Of a stretch of DNA of 64,000 nt, positions 1 to 8,764 are shown piece after piece. Origin of the DNA: Methylobacterium organophilum (GTDB lineage: Bacteria; Pseudomonadota; Alphaproteobacteria; Rhizobiales; Beijerinckiaceae); the NCBI RefSeq assembly GCF_022179465.1, contig NZ_BPQV01000013.1, positions 1 through 64,000 of the forward strand. Direction: 5' to 3'. A model generated the notes under the pieces. The model did not search any database, was not told where the DNA came from, and saw only the letters and a program-made list of their open reading frames with translations. A program made the translations under genes and the position numbers. Position 1 is the stretch's first letter; each line of letters opens with the position of its first letter.

Positions 1-84
1 GATGCCGCAGCAACCGGTCCACTCCCGCGGCCGGCGCCGATGAACCGGGTATAGGTACACCCTCACGACACGTCAACACGATTC

Positions 85-456
85 TCAGCCGGCTCGACTT
101 CCCGTTTCCCGGGAGCGCTTCTGCGAACGCCCCTCCCCTTCCGACAGGACCGCCTCGCAGAGGAAGGGAGAGGGCGGCGCCTCGACGCCGCGCCAGCGGG
201 CATAGAGCCAGGGGCGCCACCAGCGCGCCCGCTCCGGCCGAGCAACCGGCACCAGATCGATGCCGTGGGTGCCGAAGGGGCCGCAACGGCAGATCCGGGC
301 GAAGCCCATCCAGCCGCCGGCCCAGAGACCGTGCCGGGCAATGGCCTCGTCGGCATAGTCCGAGCAGGACGGCCAGTGCCGGCATTGCCGTCCGATCAGC
401 CCGGACAGGCTGAGCTGGTAGGTGCGGATCGCGACATGGGCGAGCCGGCGCAGCAT
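85..456 (-). CDS. yidD: membrane protein insertion efficiency factor YidD
   Basis: Small membrane-associated protein thought to assist YidC/Sec-dependent insertion of inner membrane proteins. Of 123 residues, the first 70 or so carry the family core: an amphipathic N-terminus (RLAHVAIRTYQLSLSGLIG), then CRHWPSCSDYADEAIARHG with the paired cysteines, and GWMGFARICRCGPFGTHGID. The tail after about residue 85 is not conserved and is partly encoded by an inverted repeat (about 129-176) of a type seen elsewhere in the window, so the C-terminus looks extended by a repeat insertion. The gene lies 6 nt after the NifU-like gene on the same strand and is probably cotranscribed with it. Confidence 0.93.
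   Translation of the reverse strand: MLRRLAHVAIRTYQLSLSGLIGRQCRHWPSCSDYADEAIARHGLWAGGWMGFARICRCGPFGTHGIDLVPVARPERARWWRPWLYARWRGVEAPPSPFLCEAVLSEGEGRSQKRSRETGSRAG
129..176. repeat. imperfect palindrome inside the yidD 3' end
   Basis: The left arm GCCCCTCCCCTTCC (129-142) and right arm GGAAGGGAGAGGGCG (162-176) are near-complementary. The arms share the C/T-rich CCCTCTCC theme of the intergenic palindromes at 16.53 kb and 19.33 kb. Here the element encodes part of the non-conserved YidD tail. Confidence 0.5.
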
Positions 457-462
457 CGCGCC

Positions 463-933
463 CTACTCGGCCGCCTGGACGGCATCCTTCGCGGCCTCCT
501 TGCGGGCGGCGATCTGGTCGAGGGCGTCCACCACCGCGTCGAAGGTGAGCAGGGTCGAGGCGTGCCGGGCCCGGAAATCCCGAATCGGCTCCAGCACGGC
601 GAAGGCCGCCCATTCGCCGGAGGGCGCCGGACCGTTCTCCTTCAGCATCGCCCGCATGGTCGCGCGCAGGTCCCGCAAGTCCTGCGCGCTGCGCCCGACC
701 ACGTGCCGCGCCATCAGCGAGGAGGAGGCCTGGCCGAGGGCGCAGGCCTTCACCTCATGCGCGAAATCCGTCACCCGCTCGCCGCTCGCATCGGTGGCGA
801 GGTCGATGGTCACGGTCGAGCCGCAGAGCTTGGAATGGGCGCTGGCGCTCGCATCCGGCGCCGGGAGACGCCCGAGCCGGGGAATATCCGCGGCGAGTTC
901 CAGAATGCGGCGGTTGTAGATGTCGTCGAGCAT
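463..933 (-). CDS. NifU/IscU-like iron-sulfur cluster scaffold protein
   Basis: Predicted 156-residue Fe-S scaffold of the NifU N-terminal/IscU/SufU fold. The start at 933 ([17 protein letters not shown]) fits family length; the longer upstream reading has no family similarity. Cys37 (KLCGS) and Cys64 (KACALGQ) match the first two cluster ligands. The usual third Cys position reads RHAS (Ala), so it resembles the alphaproteobacterial variant rather than canonical IscU. It is divergent from folE across about 250 nt and adjacent to yidD. Whether it carries a cluster is not shown; it may act with the SUF system, whose genes are not in this window. Confidence 0.8.
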   Translation of the reverse strand: MLDDIYNRRILELAADIPRLGRLPAPDASASAHSKLCGSTVTIDLATDASGERVTDFAHEVKACALGQASSSLMARHVVGRSAQDLRDLRATMRAMLKENGPAPSGEWAAFAVLEPIRDFRARHASTLLTFDAVVDALDQIAARKEAAKDAVQAAE

Positions 934-1180
934 CGGCGCGAAAAGCCTCTTCCTCGGATGCCATGCCGGTGGAACGACCTCCTTGCCGGAGGTATCCGCG
1001 TGTTCGGCATCGCCCATATCGCGCCGATGCATTGCGCACCGGCGCGAGAACGACGATATAGGCGCTTCGTTGCCGCTCCGCGAGGACGGCTCGTCGACCC
1101 AGGTCACGCCCCGGCCGAGGCTTCCACGAAAGGCGGGGGCGAAGACGTCCCTCCCACGGGAGGAACGACGGGAACCGACG

Positions 1181-1972
1181 ATGTACGCGAAACCCGACAG
1201 CAACACCATGAAGGCCCGCGTCACCCGGGCGGGAGATGCGATGGATGCGGCCCTCAAATCCCTGTCCTACGGCATGACCGACGAGGAGAAGCGCCTGACC
1301 GCACTCAAGGCCGTCGGCGGCCGCGAGCCCGTGCGGGAAGCCGTGGACGTGGCGCCGGAGCCGGCTTCCGCCCAGCGCGTGCCCCACGAGATCGCCCTCG
1401 GCCGGCCGAGCCGCCAGGAGGCCGAGGCCGCCGTGCGCACCCTGCTGCGCTGGGCGGGCGACGATCCGACCCGCGAGGGCCTGATCGACACGCCGGCCCG
1501 GGTGGTGAAGGCCTACGAGCAGATCTTCGGTGGCTACAGGAGCGATGCGGAAGACCTGCTCGCCCGGGTCTTCGAGGAGGTCGAGGGCTATTCGGACGTC
1601 GTGCTGGTACGCGACATCCCGTTCTATTCCCATTGCGAGCACCACATGGTGCCCTTCATGGGGCTCGCCCATATCGCCTATTACCCGACGAAGGGCGTGG
1701 TCGGCCTCTCGAAGCTCGCCCGCGTGGTCGATGCCTTCGCCCGCCGCCTGCAGACGCAGGAGACCATGACCGCGCAGATCGCCGACACCATCGAGAGCAT
1801 CCTCAAGCCCCGCGGCTGCGCCGTGATGGTCGAGGCCGAGCATCTCTGCATGGCGATGCGCGGCGTGCAGAAGGCCGGCGTCTCCACGATCACGACGCAG
1901 TTCCGCGGCGTGTTCCGGGAGGATCCGAGCGAGCAGGTCCGCTTCCTCACCCTCGTGCGCAACAAGGCCTGA
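1181..1972 (+). CDS. folE: GTP cyclohydrolase I
   Basis: Converts GTP to 7,8-dihydroneopterin triphosphate, the first step of folate/tetrahydropterin synthesis, which matters in methylotrophs that use folate- and methanopterin-linked C1 carriers. Zinc ligands are visible: Cys152 and His155 in [11 protein letters not shown], and Cys223 in [11 protein letters not shown]. The catalytic core runs from about residue 75 to the end (QFRGVF..., FLTLVRNKA). Start 1181 gives 263 residues. An in-frame ATG at 1241 with GGGAG just upstream would give 243 residues, which is also within family range, so the true start is uncertain. hisI follows after 13 nt. Confidence 0.95.
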   Translation: MYAKPDSNTMKARVTRAGDAMDAALKSLSYGMTDEEKRLTALKAVGGREPVREAVDVAPEPASAQRVPHEIALGRPSRQEAEAAVRTLLRWAGDDPTREGLIDTPARVVKAYEQIFGGYRSDAEDLLARVFEEVEGYSDVVLVRDIPFYSHCEHHMVPFMGLAHIAYYPTKGVVGLSKLARVVDAFARRLQTQETMTAQIADTIESILKPRGCAVMVEAEHLCMAMRGVQKAGVSTITTQFRGVFREDPSEQVRFLTLVRNKA

Positions 1973-1985
1973 CACCGGGACGCGC

Positions 1986-2411
1986 ATGATTCCCGCATCG
2001 CCCCCGTTCCCCCCGCCGGGCTCCAAGGCCGAGGTCGAGGAAGGCTCCGTGCTGACCCCGCGCTTCGGGCCGGACGGGCTCGTGGCCTGCATCGCCGTCG
2101 ACGCGCAGGACGGGGCGGTGCTGATGCTGGCGCACATGAACGCCGAATCCCTCCGGCGCAGCCTGGAGACGGGGGAGGCCTGGTACTGGTCGCGCTCCCG
2201 CGGCGAGCTCTGGCACAAGGGCGCCACCAGCGGGCAGGTCCAGCGCATCGTCGAGATGCGGGTCGATTGCGACCAGGACGCGCTCCTCATCCGCGTCGCG
2301 GTCGGGGGCGACGGGGGCTGCTGCCATACCGGGCGCCGCTCCTGCTTCTACCGCAGCGTCTCCCTCGATCCCGCGACCGGCGCCGCGGTGCTGGCGCCCG
2401 CCGGCCGATGA
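1986..2411 (+). CDS. hisI: phosphoribosyl-AMP cyclohydrolase
   Basis: Third step of histidine biosynthesis: hydrolytic opening of the adenine ring of PR-AMP. The 141-residue protein has the family signatures [14 protein letters not shown] and the metal/catalytic stretch VDCDQDAL (Cys95), followed by [14 protein letters not shown] (Cys112, Cys113, His114, Cys120). There is no HisE domain, so PRA-PH must be separate. The stop overlaps the next start (ATGA), suggesting translational coupling to the patatin gene. Clustering with folE rather than his genes is typical of this lineage. Confidence 0.95.
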   Translation: MIPASPPFPPPGSKAEVEEGSVLTPRFGPDGLVACIAVDAQDGAVLMLAHMNAESLRRSLETGEAWYWSRSRGELWHKGATSGQVQRIVEMRVDCDQDALLIRVAVGGDGGCCHTGRRSCFYRSVSLDPATGAAVLAPAGR

Positions 2412-3439
2412 GGCGGGAGGCGCTCGCACCGCGCCTGCCCGCGTTCCCGAACAGTATCGTCGAGCCCGTCGCGGTGCCGCCCCGCGCGCCGCGCATCGGC
2501 CTCGCCTTGGGCGGCGGCTCGGCCCGGGGCTGGTCGCATATCGGCGTGATCGAGGTGCTGGAGGAAGCCGGCCTCTACCCGGCGGTGGTGGCCGGCTGCT
2601 CCATCGGCGCGGTGGTGGGGGGCGCCTATGCCGCCGGCCGCATCGGCGCGCTCAAGGATTTCGCGCTCTCGCTGACGCGGCGCCGGGTGATGGGGATGAT
2701 CGATCCCCGCCTGTCCGGCTCGGGGCTGATCGCCGGCGAGCGCCTGCGCCGGCGCCTGAGCCGCGAGCTCGAGGGCCTGCGCATCGAGGATCTGCGCATC
2801 GCCTTCGCGAGCGTCGCGACCGAGCTCGGCAGCGGCCACGAGGTCTGGCTGACCCACGGGCCGCTGGCCGACGCCGTGCGCGCCTCCTACGCGATCCCCG
2901 GCATCTTCCCGCCGGTCGCCCTCGACGGGCGGCTGCTGATGGACGGCACCCTGGTCAATCCCGTGCCGGTGCGCCTCGCCCGGGATCTCGGGGCCGACCT
3001 CGTCATCTGCGTGAACCTGAACTGCGACACGCGCCTGCGCGGATCGGTGATCCGGCCCGAGCCCGCCTCCCCCGCCGGCGACGAGAGCCTGGAGGCCGAG
3101 ATCGAGACGGTGGTGCGGGTGCGCAGCCGCTGGGAGTTGCTGCGCGGCGCCGGCCTGCGCCTGATCGGGCGCGGACGCACGGAGCGGGACGAGGGGGGCG
3201 TCCCGGCCCCGGGGGTCGCCCGCGTGATGCTCCAGGCCTTCAACATCACCCAGGACCGCATCTCCCGGGCCCGCCTCGCCGGCGACCCGCCCGACGTGTC
3301 GATCCGGCCCAAGCTCGCGGAATTCGGGCAGTTCGAGTTCCACCGCGCCGCGCTCTGCATCGAGCTGGGGCGCCAGGCGGCGAAAGCGGCGCTTCCGGAG
3401 ATCCGCCACGCCCTCGAAGGGGCGGCCGCGCGCAGCTGA
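2408..3439 (+). CDS. patatin-like phospholipase (RssA/NTE-type)
   Basis: Predicted serine lipid hydrolase of 343 residues. It contains the oxyanion-hole loop [12 protein letters not shown] (residues 35-46), the nucleophile elbow GCSIG (63-67, Ser65) and the catalytic Asp in [11 protein letters not shown] (Asp179), i.e. the Ser-Asp dyad of the patatin family. No signal peptide is seen, so it is probably cytosolic or membrane-peripheral. The start ATG overlaps the hisI stop by 4 nt. Substrate is unknown; it converges with the DUF1223 gene at the end of the lipid A operon, but that proximity alone does not show a shared role. Confidence 0.88.
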   Translation: MRREALAPRLPAFPNSIVEPVAVPPRAPRIGLALGGGSARGWSHIGVIEVLEEAGLYPAVVAGCSIGAVVGGAYAAGRIGALKDFALSLTRRRVMGMIDPRLSGSGLIAGERLRRRLSRELEGLRIEDLRIAFASVATELGSGHEVWLTHGPLADAVRASYAIPGIFPPVALDGRLLMDGTLVNPVPVRLARDLGADLVICVNLNCDTRLRGSVIRPEPASPAGDESLEAEIETVVRVRSRWELLRGAGLRLIGRGRTERDEGGVPAPGVARVMLQAFNITQDRISRARLAGDPPDVSIRPKLAEFGQFEFHRAALCIELGRQAAKAALPEIRHALEGAAARS

Positions 3440-3455
3440 ACGCGCGCCGCTCCCC

Positions 3456-4208
3456 TTACCAGCCGGGTCCCTTGGCGGCGGCGAGGATCGCGCCCAGGCG
3501 CCCTCCGGCGGCGTTCTGCAGCATCACGACATAGGCGTCCGCGCCTCCCTTGCGGGCGGACTCCCGGGGCACCTCGAAGCGGATGCTCTGTCCCGCCCAG
3601 GCGCCCAGCCGCTGCATGCCGCGCACGACGTTCTCGTAGACGATCTGCCGTCCCTTGTTCTCGCCCCGCTCGATGTCGACGAGCCGGTGGCGGGCGATCG
3701 GAAGCAGCCAGACCTCGCCGCGGCGGCCGCTCGCATCGGCCTCCACGTCGACGACGATACGCTCGTTGCGCTCCTCGACGCGCAGGCCCACGGGCAGGCC
3801 GCCCGCGGCCTTGGCCTTCTCGATGAGCTGGGCGATCTCCTGCCGGTCCGAGCCGACCACCACGTCCTGCCCGTTGATGATGGCCTGGGGCGTGAACAGG
3901 GAGCGGTCGCTGCGCACGCTCGCATAGGCCCGCTGCCGGTCGGTGAAGGCATGGGTCGCGAGGCTGTCCTTCCAGCCGAGATAATCCCAGTAGGTGACCG
4001 GCAGCGTCAGGGCGAGGATGCCGGGCTCCTTGGACAGGGCGCCGGTCAGGCGGTCGGCCGGGGGGCAGGAGGCGCAGCCCTGGCTCGTGTACATCTCCAC
4101 GACCGCGCGGACGGGCTCCGCCTGCGCCGCCGCGGGAAAGCCCGCGAGCATCACCGCGGCGAACGCGATGTTCAGTCTCAATCGCATGACCTCATGAGAC
4201 GCGCGCAT
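3456..4208 (-). CDS. DUF1223 secreted thioredoxin-like protein
   Basis: 250-residue exported protein. An N-terminal signal peptide ends around AAAQA/EPV (residue 30), followed by VEMYTSQGCASCPPADRL, which carries a CxxC pair (Cys45, Cys48) as in DUF1223 proteins. These are thioredoxin-fold in appearance; biochemical function is unknown. Two starts are possible: 4208, with AAGGGG upstream, or 4187, directly at the signal peptide MRLRLNIAF. The gene overlaps the end of lpxXL by about 17 nt and is the last gene of the lipid A operon, so it may be translationally coupled to it. Confidence 0.88.
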   Translation of the reverse strand: MRASHEVMRLRLNIAFAAVMLAGFPAAAQAEPVRAVVEMYTSQGCASCPPADRLTGALSKEPGILALTLPVTYWDYLGWKDSLATHAFTDRQRAYASVRSDRSLFTPQAIINGQDVVVGSDRQEIAQLIEKAKAAGGLPVGLRVEERNERIVVDVEADASGRRGEVWLLPIARHRLVDIERGENKGRQIVYENVVRGMQRLGAWAGQSIRFEVPRESARKGGADAYVVMLQNAAGGRLGAILAAAKGPGW

Positions 4209-5196
4209 CGGCCCCTTGGAAAGTCACGTTGGCTTGAGGCTCCGCCCGTAGGGCCGGCGGCAGGATTTTCGGCAACATCCCCGGGCGCCAGCGCCGGTGC
4301 ATCCAGAGCCACTGGCCCGGATTCTCGCGGATCCAGGACTCGACCACCTCGGTCATCGCCTGCATCGCGCCCTGGACGTCGACGAGCCCCTCCGCGTCCC
4401 GCGGCAGGTCGAGGGGCGGGGTCAGCTCCAGCAGGAACCGGGAATTCGGGTGACGCACGACGCGGGCGCCGTGGACCGGGCAATCGTGGTGGCGGGCGAG
4501 CTTGCCGAGCAGCGGGTTCACGAGCACCGGCCGCCCGAAGAAGGTGACCACGACGCCGCGGGTGAAATGCTGGTCGATGAGCTGGCCGAGATGGCCGCCG
4601 CGCTCCACCACCCCCTGCATCGCGAAGACCGCGCCCGTGCCGGAGGCGGCCAGCCCGCCCATGGTCTTGCGCCGGACCTCGGCGACGAGCTGAGCGGCAG
4701 CCGGGTTGTTCGGCGGCCGGAACACGGCGGTGGTCTCGAGCCCGAATTTCTGCGCGCAGATCGCCGGCAGCTCCCAATTGGCGAGATGGGCGGAGAAGAC
4801 CAGGCCCGGCCTGCCGTCGTCGCGCAGGGCGTAGAAGTGGTCGATGCCCTTCACCGACATGCGCTGCGTCTCGGCGCTGTCCGGGTCGTAATCGAAGATC
4901 GTGTCGAGATGGGCGTATTCGGCGCCCGTGCGGCCGAGATTGTCCCAGGCCTGCGCCGCGAGCGCCCGAAGCTCGGCCTCGGAGAGGTCGGGATAGGCCG
5001 CGCGCAGGTTGGCGAGCGCCGTGCGGTGCGAGGGCAGGAACGGCCCGATGCTGCGGGCGAGCCAGCCGCCGAGGTCGCTCGCCCGGTTGGTGCCGAGGGC
5101 GCGGGCGAGCCAGAACAGGCCGCGGATCAGCGGGATCGTGGCCAGGCCCGCAAGACGCGGGAGCTGTCGCCTCAGGATCAGCGCGAGGCGGAGCAC
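4192..5196 (-). CDS. lpxXL: LpxL/HtrB-family lipid A acyltransferase (LpxXL)
   Basis: Inner-membrane acyltransferase predicted to move a very long chain (27-hydroxyoctacosanoyl-type) acyl group from AcpXL to lipid A. The 334-residue protein has an N-terminal hydrophobic anchor, the catalytic HX4E motif HLANWE (His137, Glu142), and the C-terminal LpxL signature WIRENPGQWLWMHRRW. Assignment as LpxXL rather than a lauroyl transferase rests on its place at the end of the acpXL-fabZ-fabF-fabF-adh operon, as in rhizobia. It lies 75 nt after the dehydrogenase gene. Confidence 0.9.
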   Translation of the reverse strand: MLRLALILRRQLPRLAGLATIPLIRGLFWLARALGTNRASDLGGWLARSIGPFLPSHRTALANLRAAYPDLSEAELRALAAQAWDNLGRTGAEYAHLDTIFDYDPDSAETQRMSVKGIDHFYALRDDGRPGLVFSAHLANWELPAICAQKFGLETTAVFRPPNNPAAAQLVAEVRRKTMGGLAASGTGAVFAMQGVVERGGHLGQLIDQHFTRGVVVTFFGRPVLVNPLLGKLARHHDCPVHGARVVRHPNSRFLLELTPPLDLPRDAEGLVDVQGAMQAMTEVVESWIRENPGQWLWMHRRWRPGMLPKILPPALRAEPQANVTFQGADARVS

Positions 5197-5271
5197 GAAA
5201 GACTCATGGAAAACGTGTCTCGGAAAGAACGAGGTCGCGCATAAATCATTTCCCGCATCCGCGCGAGACGA

Positions 5272-6294
5272 TCACAGCGTCACGAGGATCTTGCCGAACA
5301 CCTTGCGCGATTCGAGCCGCTCCAGGCCCGTCGCGAAGTCGGCCAGCGGCAGAACCGTGTCGACCACCGGCGTGATGCCCTCCGCCATCTTGGCCAGCGA
5401 CTCGCGGATGTTGGCGAGGCGGCAGCCGAACGAGCCGGTGATCCGGTATTGCTGCTGGAACAGCTGCATCAGGTTGATCGTCGCCGAGACGCCGGAGGTC
5501 GAGCCGCAGGTCACGAGGCGGCCGCCCCGCTTGAGGCAGAGCAGCGAGCCGTTCCAGGTCTCGGCGCCGACATGCTCGAACACCACGTCCACGCCCTTGC
5601 GCTTGGTCAGCCGTCGCACCTCGCCCTCGAAGCGCTCCTCGCGGTAGTTGATGACGTGGTCGGCGCCCAAAGCCCTGGCCTTCTCGCCCTTGGCGTCGTC
5701 GCCGACCGTGGTGAACACGGTGCAGCCGATGGCCTTGGCCATCTTGATCGCCGCCGTGCCGATGCCGGAGCCGCCGGCATGGACGAGGATGGTCTCGCCG
5801 GGCTCGAGCCGGGCATTGTCGAACAGCATGTGCTGCACGGTGCCGAAGGCGATGCCGGCACAGGCCGCCTGGACGAAATCGACGCTCTCGGGCACCTTCA
5901 CCACGAGGCGGGCGGGCATGTTCACCAACTCGCGGGCGAAGCCGTCGATATGGAAGCCCATCACGCCGGAGACGTCCTCGCAGAGGTTGTCGCGGCCCTC
6001 CCGGCAGGCGCGGCATTGCCCGCAAGTCATGGCGCCGTAGAGCGCGACCGGGTCGCCCGGCTTCAGCCCCTCCACGCCCTCGCCGATGCAGGCGATCTCG
6101 CCGGCGGCTTCCGCGCCGACCGTCAGGGGCAGCTTGCGCTTGGCGAAGGCCATGCCGCGGAAGCCCCAGACGTCGATGAAGTTGAGGCCGACGGCACGTA
6201 CCCGCACCTGCACCTCGCCGGGGCCGGGCGGCGGGGGCGGCTCGACCTCGGTGAGGCGAAGGTCGCGGTCGCCGAAAAGCTGGAGGGCCTGCAT
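5272..6294 (-). CDS. zinc-binding alcohol dehydrogenase-like protein of the VLCFA locus
   Basis: 340-residue medium-chain dehydrogenase/reductase. It has the Rossmann motif HAGGSGIG (about residues 160-167) and the four-Cys structural zinc lobe CGQCRACREGRDNLC (about 95-110). The catalytic zinc site is degenerate: the usual Cys is in LNFIDVW and the usual GHE is GAEAAG, as in quinone oxidoreductase/enoyl reductase-like members. This suggests a role as an NAD(P)H-dependent enoyl reductase in VLCFA elongation, though this is inference. Rhizobial acpXL loci carry the same gene between fabF and lpxXL. Start 6294 (MQALQLFGDRDLRL) chosen by family length. Confidence 0.85.
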   Translation of the reverse strand: MQALQLFGDRDLRLTEVEPPPPPGPGEVQVRVRAVGLNFIDVWGFRGMAFAKRKLPLTVGAEAAGEIACIGEGVEGLKPGDPVALYGAMTCGQCRACREGRDNLCEDVSGVMGFHIDGFARELVNMPARLVVKVPESVDFVQAACAGIAFGTVQHMLFDNARLEPGETILVHAGGSGIGTAAIKMAKAIGCTVFTTVGDDAKGEKARALGADHVINYREERFEGEVRRLTKRKGVDVVFEHVGAETWNGSLLCLKRGGRLVTCGSTSGVSATINLMQLFQQQYRITGSFGCRLANIRESLAKMAEGITPVVDTVLPLADFATGLERLESRKVFGKILVTL

Positions 6295-6374
6295 CGTGCC
6301 GGTCGAAATCCCGCATGGGCCCCTCGGGGCGAGGGGCCGGATCGGCGGCCTTATCGACCGAAAGAGGCGCCGGC

Positions 6375-6656
6375 TCAATCCGGCGTGAGATAGCGCCGCC
6401 GCGCCCAGCCGACGGTGCGGCCGAACTTCACCCGGCACCAGGTCAGCCGGCTCGGCGTGTCGGCGGTGCAGCCGAATCCCATCACCCGGCGCCCGACCGG
6501 GATCTGGCCCAGCGCGGGTGCCCCCGCATCCGGGCTCTCGCGGATGGTGAGGCTGTCGTCCCGCGGCAGCCCGTCGACCCGGAAGCTCTCCGGCGCGGCC
6601 AGGACGGGCCCGGCGCCAGTCACGAGCAGGGCGGCGAGGGCGAGCGAGCGGATCAT
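6375..6656 (-). CDS. secreted SH3-like domain protein
   Basis: 93 residues with a Sec signal peptide (MIRSLALAALLVTGAGPVLA) and one bacterial SH3-like domain (LTIRESPDAGAPALGQIPVG ... WCRVKFGRTVGWARRRYL), including two cysteines that could form a disulfide. Such domains often bind peptidoglycan or act as small periplasmic modules. It sits inside the VLCFA-lipid A operon between the dehydrogenase and the SDR gene, where I do not recall an SH3 gene in the rhizobial loci. Function unknown. Confidence 0.75.
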   Translation of the reverse strand: MIRSLALAALLVTGAGPVLAAPESFRVDGLPRDDSLTIRESPDAGAPALGQIPVGRRVMGFGCTADTPSRLTWCRVKFGRTVGWARRRYLTPD

Positions 6657-6676
6657 GGAAGCTTGCGTCCCGCGGA

Positions 6677-7438
6677 TCAGGCCCGATGCACGCCCATCAT
6701 CGCCGTGAGCCCGCCATCAACCGGCAGGACCGCGCCGGTGACGTAGCCGGCCGGCCCGCTCATCAGGAAGGCGGCGAGCGCCGCCACCTCCTCCGGCTTG
6801 GCGAAGCGGCCGAGGGGGATCTGACGCTCGATGCCTTCGCGATGGGCGGCGTAGGGGGCGAGCATCGCCGTGTCGATGAAGCCCGGCGCGATGACGTTCA
6901 CGGTGACGCCACGCTTGGCCGATTCGATCGCCAGCGTCCGGCAATAGGAGATCAGGGCGCCCTTGGTGGCCGCATAGGCCGCGTTGCCCGCATTGGCCTG
7001 GAGCGCGGCCACCGAGCCGATGGCGACGATGCGGCCGGAGCGGGCGCGGATCATGCCGCGCACGAGCGCCTTCGCGATCCGGCTCAGGGACCAGAAATTC
7101 ACCTGCATCGCCGCCTCGGCCCGGTCCTGGTCGAGCATGGCCGCGAGCGCGTCGGCCGACTGGCCGGCATTATGGACGTAGCCGTAGAAGCCCTCGCCCT
7201 CGATCGCGTCGCAGAAGGCGTCGAGGGCCGCCCGGTCGGCGAGGTCGAGGGCATGGGCGGCGAAGCGGCCAGCGGGATGGGCCGCCTGCAGCTCAGCGAC
7301 GAGCGCCTGCGCCGTCTCCGGCGAGGACCGGTAGGTGAGGTCGACCCCGTAACCCGCCTCCGCCAAAGCCCGCACGATGGCGGCGCCGAGCCCGGAGGCA
7401 CCGCCGGTGACGAGGACGCGCTTGCCCTCGCCGCTCAT
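6677..7438 (-). CDS. fabG: 3-oxoacyl-ACP reductase-like SDR
   Basis: 253-residue short-chain dehydrogenase. It has the NADP-binding TGGASGLG, the HNAG motif (VHNAGQSADAL), catalytic Ser in IGSVAAL and YAATK (Tyr/Lys), and the C-terminal FabG-type ending PVDGGLTAMMG. Role inferred from context: the beta-ketoacyl reduction step of VLCFA elongation on AcpXL. Its start overlaps the fabF2XL stop by 4 nt, indicating tight coupling. Confidence 0.88.
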   Translation of the reverse strand: MSGEGKRVLVTGGASGLGAAIVRALAEAGYGVDLTYRSSPETAQALVAELQAAHPAGRFAAHALDLADRAALDAFCDAIEGEGFYGYVHNAGQSADALAAMLDQDRAEAAMQVNFWSLSRIAKALVRGMIRARSGRIVAIGSVAALQANAGNAAYAATKGALISYCRTLAIESAKRGVTVNVIAPGFIDTAMLAPYAAHREGIERQIPLGRFAKPEEVAALAAFLMSGPAGYVTGAVLPVDGGLTAMMGVHRA

Positions 7439-8712
7439 GCCGGCCCGTCCGAGAGCACGAGGCAGGTGTTCTGCCCGCCGAAGCCGAAGGAGTTCGAGAG
7501 CACCTTGGAGACCTTCGCGTCCCGCGCGGTCGCGACCACGTCGAGGGTCAGGCTCGGGTCCGGCAGGGCGTAGTTGATGGTCGGCGGGATGCGGCCGTTG
7601 CGGATCGTGAGCAGCGAGATCACCGCCTCGATTGCCCCCGCGGCGGTGAGGGTGTGGCCGATCATCGACTTGTTGGACGAGATCGGCACCGCGCCGATGC
7701 GCTCGCCGAAGACGGCGGCGCAGCCCATCGCCTCCATCTTGTCGTTCTCCGGGGTCGAGGTGCCGTGGGCGTTGATCGTGTCGATCGCCTCCGGCCCGAC
7801 GCCCGCATCCTCGAGTGCCGCGCGGATCGCCGCGATGATCGGCTCGCCATTGGGGCTGGAGCGGGTGCGATGGAAGCCGTCGCCCTTCTCGCCGCAGCCG
7901 AGCACGTAGCCGAGGATGGTAGCGCCCCGGGCGCGGGCCGCCTCGGCATCCTCCAGCACCAGGGCAGCGGCGCCCTCCCCCATCACGAAGCCGTCACGGT
8001 TCTTCGAGAAGGGCTTGGAGGCAGCCTCCGGGATCTCGTTCTGGGTCGAGAGAGCCGAGAGCAGGGAGAAGCGGATCAGCGATTCCGGGTTCACCGAGCC
8101 GTCCGTGCCGATGCAGAGCGCGGCCTTCATCTCGCCCCGCCGGATCGCCTCGACGCCGAGCTGGATCGCCGTCGCGCCGGAGGAGCAGGCGGTGGAGAGC
8201 GAGATCGGCGAGCCCTTGGTGCCGAAGCGGTCGGCGACCCGGTCGGCCACGGTGCCGAAGATGAAGAGGTCGTGCCAGGCGTCGAAGCGCCGGCTCGCGG
8301 CGGCGCGCAGCAGGCTGTCATAGGTGACGGGGCCGTTCTCGCCGGCCGCCTCGGCCAGAGCCTGGCGCTGGGGCCATTCCATCTCGACCGGCGGCACGGC
8401 GATGAACAGGCCGCCGGGGAAATCGGCGCCGATGCCGGCCTGCCCGATCGCCTCCTCCGCCGCCACCATGGCGAAGCGCTCCGACAGGAGCGGCGCCACC
8501 AGGGGATCGGTGTCGAGGAAGTCGACCGTGCCGGCGATACGGGTGCGCAGGCCCTCGGTCGGGAAGCGGCTGATCGCCTTGATGCCGGAGCGGCCCGAGG
8601 TCAGCGCATCCCAATTGTCGGCGACGCCGCGCCCGAGGGAGGTCACGATGCCGAGGCCCGTCACCGCGACGAGCGGCCGGCCCTTTCCGTCACGGGCGGA
8701 GGAAGCGTTCAT
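7435..8712 (-). CDS. fabF2XL: beta-ketoacyl-ACP synthase (catalytic partner, FabF2XL)
   Basis: Condensing enzyme of 425 residues that elongates acyl-AcpXL. The full KAS II catalytic triad is present: Cys176 (STACSSGA), His316 (NAHGTSTPEND) and His353 (SMIGHTLTAAGAIEA). It lies in the lipid A VLCFA operon 52 nt downstream of a second, degenerate ketosynthase. The intact active site here and its loss in the neighbour suggest that this subunit does the chemistry for both. Confidence 0.92.
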   Translation of the reverse strand: MNASSARDGKGRPLVAVTGLGIVTSLGRGVADNWDALTSGRSGIKAISRFPTEGLRTRIAGTVDFLDTDPLVAPLLSERFAMVAAEEAIGQAGIGADFPGGLFIAVPPVEMEWPQRQALAEAAGENGPVTYDSLLRAAASRRFDAWHDLFIFGTVADRVADRFGTKGSPISLSTACSSGATAIQLGVEAIRRGEMKAALCIGTDGSVNPESLIRFSLLSALSTQNEIPEAASKPFSKNRDGFVMGEGAAALVLEDAEAARARGATILGYVLGCGEKGDGFHRTRSSPNGEPIIAAIRAALEDAGVGPEAIDTINAHGTSTPENDKMEAMGCAAVFGERIGAVPISSNKSMIGHTLTAAGAIEAVISLLTIRNGRIPPTINYALPDPSLTLDVVATARDAKVSKVLSNSFGFGGQNTCLVLSDGPA

Positions 8713-8764
8713 GGCAAGCGCCTTAGCCTATTTTGCGCCGGCTGTGCATCGGGCGCGCCCCCGC

